This document shows positions 57,594-64,000 of a stretch of DNA of 64,000 nt, one piece after another. The DNA is from Caldilinea sp. CFX5 (GTDB taxonomy: Bacteria > Chloroflexota > Anaerolineae > Caldilineales > Caldilineaceae), in NCBI GenBank assembly GCA_021405325.1, contig QWII01000011.1, forward strand, positions 62,001-126,000, written 5' to 3'. The stretch's first letter is position 1. Every line of letters begins with the position of its first letter. Position numbers and translations under genes: made by a program. The notes under the pieces were generated by a model. The model was not told where the DNA came from, did not search any database, and worked only from the letters and a program-made list of their open reading frames with translations.

Positions 57594-57771
57594 GTGGGTG
57601 GTGGCCGTGAACCAACGGATTCTAGACCGCAACGGATTAGTTGTCGCCGGCAGGTTGTGGCTGGTTAACCCAGGCAGTTTCGTATGTTGGCGTAGTGTTC
57701 AGGATACGTTACGATCTTATCGATCCCGTAACCAATCCGTTGCTGTCTAGAATCCGTTGATCCGATGCTGC
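57594..57771. mobile_element. 177-bp hairpin element, copy A
   Basis: The element runs from GTGGGTGGTGGCCGTGAA to about GATGCTGCT and shares most of its left 90 bases with copy B at 58696. Arms beginning CAACGGATTCTAGACCGCAA (57613) pair with 57731-57759 (AATCCGTTGCTGTCTAGAAT). There is no coding capacity. The 57397-57593 stretch before it holds no clear gene. Confidence 0.75.
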
Positions 57772-57778
57772 TACACGA

Positions 57779-58567
57779 CTAGATTCGCAAGAAGCGGACA
57801 TCCAATTGCGTCGGTGCGAAATTGGCGAGGATCGCCAGGCGGCAACCCGTTTCGCGCTGCGCCCAGCGGAGCTTTTCGGTGTGGGTAGCAGTGATCCGGT
57901 CGAGGGCAACGGTGGCTAATAGCACTTTCTGATCCACCACCATGAGCCGCGTCGGGCGCATGGCAACGAACTGGCCGGCATACGTCAATGGGAGTTCACG
58001 CAAGAAGAGAAACGGGACACCCACATGCGCCAACTCAATCCGGGTAGCGCGCCGGTAGACCTTATGCCAGAAACCAGTTCCCAGCGTAAAATGTACGGTG
58101 TACAGTGCATCCAACACCTGGTTCGTCAACGCAGGATAGAGCAATGTCGGATCGACCGGCCGCCGCATGGGTGAACGCTGCCGGCTGCTCAAAAAATTCG
58201 GCAAGCGATCATACTGCATCGACCTTCCCCCAAAGTTCATGATGAAACCGAGTTCGGCGTTAGTCACAGCCAGATAGGAGAGCAGTTGCGCTTGGTGGAG
58301 CGACGTAATCTGCGGCGTTGCCTTTAAGTCAAGCTGGACAGCGCCATTCGCTAGGGTGAAATCCGGTCGGTATTCGCCAATTTGTTGGTTGCGATAGTAG
58401 ATATAGTAGGTGTGCTGGCGCAGAAAGGGAACATGGTCAGCTTCCAATCCAGCCGTCACCGCGGTTTCATAATGCGCTTCCGGGTGTCCACCCCCCAACG
58501 CTTTGTGAATCCGAAAGCCCAATCCGCGCAAATAGTAGGTGAGATCCTTGTGGAGTAGCTCTGCCAT
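57779..58567 (-). CDS. tandem GxxExxY-family protein (PD-(D/E)XK-like), 262 aa
   Basis: The protein is two copies of the GxxExxY domain. Copy one (residues 8-110) has LGGGHPEAHYETAV, the motif for which the family is named, then EYRPDFTLANGAVQLDLKAT with the D...D/E-x-K nuclease core. Copy two (about 145-262) has LGTGFWHKVYRRATRIELAH, where the motif Glu is replaced by His, and LMVVDQKVLLATVALDRITA in place of the core, so it is probably inactive. The family is usually a single 130-residue domain of unknown but nuclease-like function. Element copies A and B flank the gene on both sides. Confidence 0.82.
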   Translation of the reverse strand: MAELLHKDLTYYLRGLGFRIHKALGGGHPEAHYETAVTAGLEADHVPFLRQHTYYIYYRNQQIGEYRPDFTLANGAVQLDLKATPQITSLHQAQLLSYLAVTNAELGFIMNFGGRSMQYDRLPNFLSSRQRSPMRRPVDPTLLYPALTNQVLDALYTVHFTLGTGFWHKVYRRATRIELAHVGVPFLFLRELPLTYAGQFVAMRPTRLMVVDQKVLLATVALDRITATHTEKLRWAQRETGCRLAILANFAPTQLDVRFLRI

Positions 58568-58695
58568 TGTGTTCCATCTTTCCCATCGTGCGAAGGAAAT
58601 GCCAACTGCTACTACTTTACGGTAAGGCAGCCAACTGGCCTAGCGACAAATGGCCGGTACATCATGCGACAACTGTCAAGTAAGCGACCCAGAAC

Positions 58696-58872
58696 GTGGG
58701 TGGTGGCCGTGAAACAGCGGATTCTAGACAGGAACGGATTGGTTGTCGCCAGTAGGTTGTGGCTAGTTAATCCAGGTAGTTTCTTAATCCGGTGTAGCGT
58801 CCAAGCTACCGAGGCGCTTGTCGCTCCTGAAACTAATCCGTTCCTGTCTAGAATCCGTTGTTCTGGTGCTGC
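58696..58872. mobile_element. 177-bp hairpin element, copy B
   Basis: Same orientation and same outer sequence as copy A (GTGGGTGGTGGCCGTGAA at 58696; GGTGCTGC at the end). Arms with CGGATTCTAGACAGGAACGG (58718) pair with AATCCGTTCCTGTCTAGAAT downstream. The centre (about 58785-58825) differs from copy A. Same-sense copies on both sides of the GxxExxY gene could move it by recombination. Confidence 0.75.
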
Positions 58873-59023
58873 CCCCACAACTCCGTCTTCTCTCTTACCA
58901 TTTGCCCCAAATTCATTTTTATCGTACAATATTTTTGTATAAAACATTACATTTCCCAAAGTAAACAAAGACCGTGGCGAACAGCATGACTTCGCCCGTC
59001 GATGCTTGTTAGCGACAGCCGGA

Positions 59024-59051
59024 CAAATGCGTTTTGCTGGAAACGCATTTG
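59024..59051. repeat. 11-bp inverted repeat CAAATGCGTTT
   Basis: CAAATGCGTTT (59024-59034) and AAACGCATTTG (59041-59051) with a 6-nt loop. The 58873-59214 interval otherwise shows no gene; it should contain the promoter of the protease gene. Confidence 0.7.
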
Positions 59052-59214
59052 CGTGTAGGCGCTGTGGCGCGAGCAAGTGGGAAATAATTGTTGTCGATAT
59101 TCCCATCTTCTTGGGATCCCTATCAGTTCGCCATTCGTGATGCCAAGGGCGGACCGGCATGACAAGCGCTTTGCCGCGCCCTGCTCTTGGTCTTGCAAAA
59201 AGTAGGTCGTTGTT

Positions 59215-61617
59215 ATGTATTGGAAACGGCTCAAGATTGTCGTTGTTATCTGTCTTTCTTTGTTTGCCATCGAATGGTTGGCGACGCAACCGCCTATGGT
59301 GGCGACAGCGGCGCCCATAACAGTCTCAAGTCCGCTCACCGCCTATATCCTTCAATTGCGAGAACCACCCCTGGCCACCTATCGTGGCGGTCTTGCCGAC
59401 TTACCGGCCACCAGCCTGGTCAGCACCGGCGCCAAGAAACTCGATGTCAAGACCGCCGCCAGTCAACGCTATCGTGCTTATCTGGCCGAACGACAAGAGC
59501 GCTACCGGCAGATGATTGAGGCGCAGATAGGGCGTCCGGTCACGGTCATGTATCACTATGATATTGTCTTTCATGGGATGGCCCTGCTGTTGACTCAAGA
59601 AGAAGCGGCGCAGGTGGCCGGGATTGACGGGGTGATCAATGTGCAGAAGGATCACTTACGTCGCCCCCTTGCCACAAACCGCAACGTTCTGCCACAGGAT
59701 ACGATCCCGGCCTTTCTCCAGGCGCCGACGGTCTGGAATGACACGAAAGGCGACGGCGTGATCATCGGCGTGATCGACTCCGGCATCTGGCCCGAACACC
59801 CTTCCTTTGCCGATGATGGCTCCTATCCACCCCCTGCCGATTGGCATGGCGAATGTACGCCGCCGCGCGATAACTCCCTGCCCTACACCTGCAACAACAA
59901 ACTGATTGGCATTCAATACTTTCTCACTGCCTACGCAACGATCGGCGGTTACGATGGTCTCTACTACTCCGGGCGTGACGATAGCGGCCACGGCACCCAC
60001 ACCGCTTCGACCGCCGCCGGCAATGAAAACGCCGCCGTCACCCTCTATGATCTGCCGCGCGGCACCGTTTCCGGCATTGCCCCGCGGGCGCGCATTGCAT
60101 CCTACAAAGCCGTCGGCCCCTACGGCGGGATGCGCGCCGATCTCACCGCCGCCATTGAAAAGGCAGTGGCCGATGGCGTCGATGTCATCAATTACTCGCT
60201 CGGCAGCAACTATGCGCGTGATCCCTGGAAGGCGGTCGATGCCCAGGCGTTTTTGGGTGCGTTGGAGGCCGGGGTCTTTGTGGTGACGGCCAACGGCAAC
60301 GACGGTCCAGCCGAAGCCAGCGTCGGCGCACCGGCCAATGCGCCGTGGGTGACAGCCGTGGGCGCCAGTTATGCCAACCGCATCTATTTGAGTGAATTGA
60401 CGTTGCGCGCCAGCAGTGGCGCCACGTTAACGGGTATCTATGGCGCAAGCATCACTGCCGGCATTACCGATTTTCGCCTGGTGCCAGGGCAACAAGTGGG
60501 TGGCAATCCCAAAGCGGTTGATGGCGCCTGTGCTGCCCCCTTTGCCGCCGCTAGTTTTCAGAAAACCGATGTGGTTTTCTGTCGTGGGGGCGGCGTCACC
60601 CCGTTGGCCGTGGGTAACTTTGTCCAGGCCGGGGGCGCCGGCGCGTTGCTGCTCTACAACCCCAACCAGGCGGTTGACCAGCGCGCCGAACTCAATGCCA
60701 TCCCAGCCGTGCAATTATCAGCGGCGGGTGGGCAGGCCATTGAACAATTCATGGCTGCCCGTCCGGTTGAGACCATCTGGGTGAGCTTTACGGAAGGCCA
60801 GCCGGTCTTTGCGCCCGATCCCCGCGTGCCGGTCGATAGGGTCTTGACCTCCAGCGCGCGTGGCCCCAACTTTAACGAAAGCGTCAAACAGTATATTGAT
60901 GTCATAAAACCCGATCTAACCGCGCCGGGCGTTCACATTCTAGCCGGCGCGTCGCCCCACTATGTCGCTGCGGTGCAGGATCGCGTTGGGCAATATGGCG
61001 CGCAGGAACAGCTTTTCAAGGTGGCGCAAGGCACGTCGATGGCGAGTCCCCATGTAGCCGGGGCGGCGGCGTTGTTGATCGCCCTGCACCCGGAGTGGAC
61101 GCCCAGCGAAGTGCGTTCGGCGCTCATGACCACAGCTTATGCCGGTGGGCAACAGGCGCGCGGGGCAGATGGCGATCACTCGGCCACAGCCTTCGACCAG
61201 GGTTCAGGGCGACTGGCTGTGGCAAACGCAGCACGGGCCGGGCTGGTTCTCGACGAAAGCGCCGACCGTTTTGCCGCCGCCAACCCGGCCAACGGCGGCG
61301 ACCCGGCAACGCTCAACCTACCTGGCTTCACCTATGCCAATTGTCGGCAAAGCTGCACCTGGACACGCACGCTCCGCAGCACCCAAGCGGTGGCCGTGAC
61401 TTGGACGGCAACAATCAACGCCGATCCCCAGCTATCCGTGCGGATCGAGCCAAGCCGCTTTACGCTAGCCGCCGGCGCTACCCAAACGCTCACCGTCACG
61501 GCCAATGTTCGTGGTCTATCATCTGCTGCTTGGCGCTTCGGGCAACTGCTGCTGACGCCAAACAACGCCGATGTTATGGAAGCGCACTTCCCCGTCGCCG
61601 TGCGCCCCGCTTCTTGA
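59215..61617 (+). CDS. subtilisin-like serine protease (S8) with PA domain, exported
   Basis: The 800-residue preproprotein has a signal peptide (VVVICLSLFAIEWLATQPP), an I9-type propeptide (AYILQLREPPLATY ... DIVFHGMALLLTQEEAAQVA), and an S8 catalytic domain with Asp188 in VIDSGIWPEH, His259 in SGHGTHTAS and Ser608 in GTSMASPHVAG. Between His and Ser lies a PA domain insertion (about 400-520). A C-terminal fibronectin-III-like domain follows (TVTANVRGLSSAAWRFGQLL). The set matches plant-type and bacterial cucumisin-like proteases that digest external protein. It stands alone with no cognate inhibitor gene. Confidence 0.93.
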   Translation: MYWKRLKIVVVICLSLFAIEWLATQPPMVATAAPITVSSPLTAYILQLREPPLATYRGGLADLPATSLVSTGAKKLDVKTAASQRYRAYLAERQERYRQMIEAQIGRPVTVMYHYDIVFHGMALLLTQEEAAQVAGIDGVINVQKDHLRRPLATNRNVLPQDTIPAFLQAPTVWNDTKGDGVIIGVIDSGIWPEHPSFADDGSYPPPADWHGECTPPRDNSLPYTCNNKLIGIQYFLTAYATIGGYDGLYYSGRDDSGHGTHTASTAAGNENAAVTLYDLPRGTVSGIAPRARIASYKAVGPYGGMRADLTAAIEKAVADGVDVINYSLGSNYARDPWKAVDAQAFLGALEAGVFVVTANGNDGPAEASVGAPANAPWVTAVGASYANRIYLSELTLRASSGATLTGIYGASITAGITDFRLVPGQQVGGNPKAVDGACAAPFAAASFQKTDVVFCRGGGVTPLAVGNFVQAGGAGALLLYNPNQAVDQRAELNAIPAVQLSAAGGQAIEQFMAARPVETIWVSFTEGQPVFAPDPRVPVDRVLTSSARGPNFNESVKQYIDVIKPDLTAPGVHILAGASPHYVAAVQDRVGQYGAQEQLFKVAQGTSMASPHVAGAAALLIALHPEWTPSEVRSALMTTAYAGGQQARGADGDHSATAFDQGSGRLAVANAARAGLVLDESADRFAAANPANGGDPATLNLPGFTYANCRQSCTWTRTLRSTQAVAVTWTATINADPQLSVRIEPSRFTLAAGATQTLTVTANVRGLSSAAWRFGQLLLTPNNADVMEAHFPVAVRPAS

Positions 61618-61696
61618 TGAGGCGAGTCATGCTTTGTTGACCGCCGCCCTTTCTGGTATAATGGAGACCATTCGATTGAACAGAAAGGAGTTAGCT

Positions 61697-61876
61697 ATGG
61701 TTCAGATTACCATTGAGTTACCCGATGATCTCTATGCCCGCTTGGTCGTCGAGGCGGAACGGCAGGGCATCACGGTTGAGCAATTAATCGTTGATATCCT
61801 GACCCAATATCTGGCAACGCTCGACGAGCAAGAGGCCGCCGCGGCGGCAGCCGCCGAAGCGGAAAACAACCAATAA
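61697..61876 (+). CDS. small RHH-like protein, 59 aa
   Basis: ATG 61697 follows AAAGGAG by six bases. The product MVQITIELPDDLYARLVVEA then ERQGITVEQLIVDILTQYL is a textbook strand-helix-helix of ribbon-helix-helix DNA-binding proteins, ending in an Ala/Glu-rich tail. Such proteins are often antitoxins, but no toxin gene is adjacent. It lies between the protease and dehydratase genes on the same strand. Confidence 0.75.
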   Translation: MVQITIELPDDLYARLVVEAERQGITVEQLIVDILTQYLATLDEQEAAAAAAAEAENNQ

Positions 61877-61913
61877 GCAGCAAGCAACAGCGCAAGCGAT
61901 AAGGATCGCCACC

Positions 61914-63095
61914 ATGAGCATCATTCGACGTGTCGAAGTTCACGCCTTCACCTTTGAGAAGGAAAACCTGGGCCTGGGCAAGCACTCAGCCGCCGGCGTT
62001 GGCAACCTGATCTATCTGCCCGGCGGCAAACTCAAAACACAGCGCTTTGCGGTGCGCATCCTTTGTGACGACGGCGCGCAGGGCGAGTATGTCACCCACT
62101 GGGTGGGGACGCCTTCAACGCTCGGCCAGGTGCAGATGTTGGCCCCCAACCTGCTCGGTCGCGACCCGGAGGAACGCGAACTCATCTATGATGACCTGAA
62201 ACGGGAAGTGCGCGCCTATGACCACATGGGCCACGGGCCGCTCGATATTGCACTCTGGGATCTGGCGGGGAAGAAGTACAACGTGTCGGTGGCGCGGATG
62301 TTGGGCGCCTTCCGCAAGCGGCTGCCCACCTATGCCAGCACCTACCACGCCCAGGAAGAGCCGGGTGGCATGGACACGCCGGAGGCAATGGCTGACTTTG
62401 CCTTGGCCTGTAAGGAGCAAGGCTTCCCCGGTTTTAAGATCCACGGCTGGCACAACGGCGATGCCAAACGGGAGGCGCGCGCCGTCTTGCTGACCCGTGA
62501 ACGCGTCGGTGACGACATGCGGCTCATGGTCGATCCGGCTTGCCAACTGCGCACTTTCCTGGATGCACTCTATGTCGGCTACGCCTGTGATGAGGCCAAC
62601 TACTTCTGGTATGAAGACCCTTATCGCGACAGTGGCGTCTCGGCCATCGGCCACCAACGGCTACGCGAAAAACTTAAAACACCGATCCTGGTCAGCGAAC
62701 ATGTGCGCGGGTTGGAGCAGAAGGCCAGTTTCCTGATTGCCGGCGGCTGCGACATGATCCACGCCGACCCTGAGTATGACATGGGCATTACCGGCGCCAT
62801 GAAGATTGCCCATCTCTGTGAAGCGCTGGGGCTGGATGTGCAGATGCACGCCTGTGGTCCGGCCCATCGCGCCGTGATCGCCGCCATCCGCAACACCCAC
62901 TTCTACGAAATGGCGCTCGTGGGGCCGGGCATGCCCAACTTGGTGCCGCCAGTCTACACCTGTGGCTACTCCGATCAGCCCGAAGACCTGGGCGCTGATG
63001 GCTGTGTTCCCGTGCCGGATGGGCCGGGGCTTGGCGTGCGCTATGACTGGGACTTTATCGAGCGCAACCGCACCGCACTGTTTGTGTTTGAATAG
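61914..63095 (+). CDS. enolase-superfamily dehydratase (mandelate racemase/MLE type), 393 aa
   Basis: Landmarks in order: GHGPLDIALWDLAGKKYNVS (capping domain to barrel), FPGFKIHGWHNGD with the K-x-H pair, MRLMVDPACQ with the first metal Asp, YFWYEDPYRDSG and LVSEHVRG for the Glu ligands, DMIHADPEYDMGITG, and VQMHACGPAHRAVI with the catalytic His. The K-x-H/K plus His arrangement suits acid-sugar dehydratases. It is only distantly like the enzyme at 6319. The substrate is unknown; a hexonate or related acid fits the neighbourhood. Confidence 0.88.
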   Translation: MSIIRRVEVHAFTFEKENLGLGKHSAAGVGNLIYLPGGKLKTQRFAVRILCDDGAQGEYVTHWVGTPSTLGQVQMLAPNLLGRDPEERELIYDDLKREVRAYDHMGHGPLDIALWDLAGKKYNVSVARMLGAFRKRLPTYASTYHAQEEPGGMDTPEAMADFALACKEQGFPGFKIHGWHNGDAKREARAVLLTRERVGDDMRLMVDPACQLRTFLDALYVGYACDEANYFWYEDPYRDSGVSAIGHQRLREKLKTPILVSEHVRGLEQKASFLIAGGCDMIHADPEYDMGITGAMKIAHLCEALGLDVQMHACGPAHRAVIAAIRNTHFYEMALVGPGMPNLVPPVYTCGYSDQPEDLGADGCVPVPDGPGLGVRYDWDFIERNRTALFVFE

Positions 63096-63488
63096 ACAAC
63101 TCACCCCTCCTACCCAGTTTGGGGAGGGAACCATTGTGCGCACGACAGTTCCTCCCCCATGCTGGGCTTCGACGTGAGTTCAGCCGAACGGGAGGTTAGG
63201 AGAGGTGTGCCAGTCTATAGTTCCGCTTTCTCGTTTCGCCTACCACTACCCCATCCTACCAACGATAAGCCACCCATAACCTCAACATCGGACGCATTTC
63301 GGACGCACACTTGTTATACTCGCCAACGCAGCGGTGAGCATGGCTGGTGGCGTCTATTGGCATCCTTCATTGGAGCGCCGTAGGCCGAAGTGGTTGACCG
63401 GCTGCGGGGGAGCAGAGGCGCGAACGCCGGCTATGCACTCACTGCCCAAAATCGTAACTTTTCATTGCAATCAACAAGGAAATCGATC
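63096..63488. other. intergenic region, no gene seen
   Basis: Both strands were read and no convincing gene was found. The first 100 bases are pyrimidine-rich with a loose hairpin (CCTCCTACCCAGTTTGGGG then GGAGG). TATACT near 63314 may be a -10 element. The rest has no recognisable structure. Confidence 0.4.
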
Positions 63489-64000
63489 ATGAAACGCAGC
63501 TTCGCTTCTCTGTTTTTCGGGCTTTTGCTTTGTTTATGTGGCAGTGTGCTGGTTGCGCTAACCACTGGCCGTGGACAAGTGCTGGCGCAAACCCCGCCGG
63601 CGATGCAAGCCACCACCCTGGCGGTGTTGAATGTACGCAGCGGCCCCAGCACCTCCTTTGCTGTTCTCGGTCAGTTGGCCGTTGGCGCCACAGTGCCGGT
63701 GACTGGACGCACGCCGGAGGGCCAAGAACGCTGGTGGCAGATTGTCTACCCGGCCGGCAGCGGGCAGCGCGCCTGGATCATCGGGCGCGACGATCTGGTG
63801 CAGGTGAGCAATCCGGGGTTGGTGGCGGTCGTGACTGCGCTGCCGGTCGCCCCTGAGCCGCTGGCGACCAGTAGCATCCCGGCGCCACAGTTGACACCAT
63901 TATTACAGATCTCTAATGCCGAATTGCGGGTGACGCGCTTCTCCCCCGATGGCGCGCAGCTTGCCACCGCCAGCGGTAATCACACCTCGTTCGGCGTTAA
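63489..64000 (+). CDS. exported SH3b-domain protein leading into WD40-like repeats (3' partial)
   Basis: AAGGA precedes ATG 63489 and the frame is open to the right edge. The first 37 residues are a signal peptide (LFFGLLLCLCGSVLVALTT). Residues about 42-105 form a bacterial SH3 domain: LAVLNVRSGPSTSFAVLGQL, then ERWWQIVYPAGSGQRAWIIG. The last visible residues (ELRVTRFSPDGAQLATASGN) are the start of a WD40 repeat. The full protein is probably a long beta-propeller with an SH3b lead domain, acting outside the cell. Confidence 0.8.
   Translation, partial: MKRSFASLFFGLLLCLCGSVLVALTTGRGQVLAQTPPAMQATTLAVLNVRSGPSTSFAVLGQLAVGATVPVTGRTPEGQERWWQIVYPAGSGQRAWIIGRDDLVQVSNPGLVAVVTALPVAPEPLATSSIPAPQLTPLLQISNAELRVTRFSPDGAQLATASGNHTSFGV

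Noticed and set aside
57472..57750. Plus-strand frame of 92 codons across element copy A
   Set aside because: Most of it reads through the inverted repeat arms; a similar frame appears in copy B only because the repeat is shared. The short segment APQAAEGIYHAIQEV at its left could be a gene scrap in another frame, but it is too short to name.
58612..59289. 225-codon minus-strand frame across element copy B
   Set aside because: It is low in family signal and runs through the repeat and the start of the protease gene.
1..64000. tRNA, rRNA or riboswitch genes
   Set aside because: I looked for T-loop GGTTCGAATCC-like sequences paired with a cloverleaf and for conserved rRNA words and saw none convincing; a covariance-model search would be needed to exclude small RNAs.

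Overview
The window looks like a chromosomal segment of a GC-rich bacterium of the phylum Chloroflexota, probably of the Caldilineae/Anaerolineae type. The basis is the mix of families (SorC-type sugar regulator, PhyH-type oxygenases, enolase-superfamily dehydratases, STAND-like ATPases with a GGGA...GQDVVLRDKV linker, bacterial alpha-2-macroglobulin, small ParB-fold proteins), the secreted proteins that end in a YLPAVR-like tail, and the very many intergenic hairpins. No rRNA gene, tRNA gene, CRISPR array, transposase or phage gene was recognised. The taxonomic call is an inference from content only. Layout. 0-3.3 kb: tail of an ELWxxDGT-type propeller protein, gene debris (a truncated secreted ORF and a frameshifted TPR relic), then a tight run of very small genes around a ParB-fold protein, closed by a terminator and a hairpin element. 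3.3-10.3 kb (minus strand): potassium channel, acetyltransferase, TIM-barrel sugar isomerase, enolase-superfamily dehydratase, two exported proteins. 10.3-15.5 kb: defence- or stress-like accessory genes (two damaged STAND-type ATPases, HNH nuclease, PIN toxin with antitoxin). 15.6-24.2 kb: a 1737-residue alpha-2-macroglobulin with a dockerin/cohesin-like tail, two gene relics, a methyltransferase and an orphan molybdopterin-binding xanthine dehydrogenase subunit. 24.4-29.5 kb: ligase-associated DNA repair cassette (MBL exonuclease, small membrane protein, ATP-dependent ligase) with an N-terminally truncated PdeM-type gene nearby. 27.5-32.1 kb: small soluble proteins (DUF1801, ArsR-SRPBCC fusion with a double operator, SRPBCC, DUF2200, Imm-5-like, GNAT, nucleotidyltransferase). 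32.2-55.8 kb: a carbohydrate region with SDR, PhyH oxygenase, split transketolase, FGGY kinase, SorC regulator, fucose-isomerase-like protein, esterase, two DUF4038/DUF5060-type glycoside hydrolases, a complete five-gene Dpp-type ABC transporter, nucleoside hydrolase, mannonate dehydratase and a second PhyH oxygenase. 56-59.2 kb: two nuclease-like genes, one frameshifted and the other between two copies of a 177-bp hairpin element. 59.2-64 kb: subtilisin-like protease, small RHH-like protein, a second enolase-superfamily dehydratase, and the start of an SH3b/WD40-type exported protein that runs off the window. How the genes fit together. The 34-55 kb block reads as one catabolic region: extracellular plant-type glycan fragments are deacylated and cleaved (esterase, DUF4038 hydrolases), imported by the ABC transporter, isomerised, phosphorylated by the FGGY kinase and cleaved by the split transketolase. 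An FGGY kinase beside a split transketolase and a GH140-like protein resembles known D-apiose catabolism; this is inference. Most striking in the raw DNA is that nearly every intergenic gap holds a long near-perfect inverted repeat. At least four of them (3.2, 8.85, 8.95 and 28.0 kb) share a terminal motif close to GTAACTACTNAGCC and are flanked by 7-8 bp direct repeats, as expected of a non-autonomous mobile hairpin element whose internal stem differs from copy to copy.
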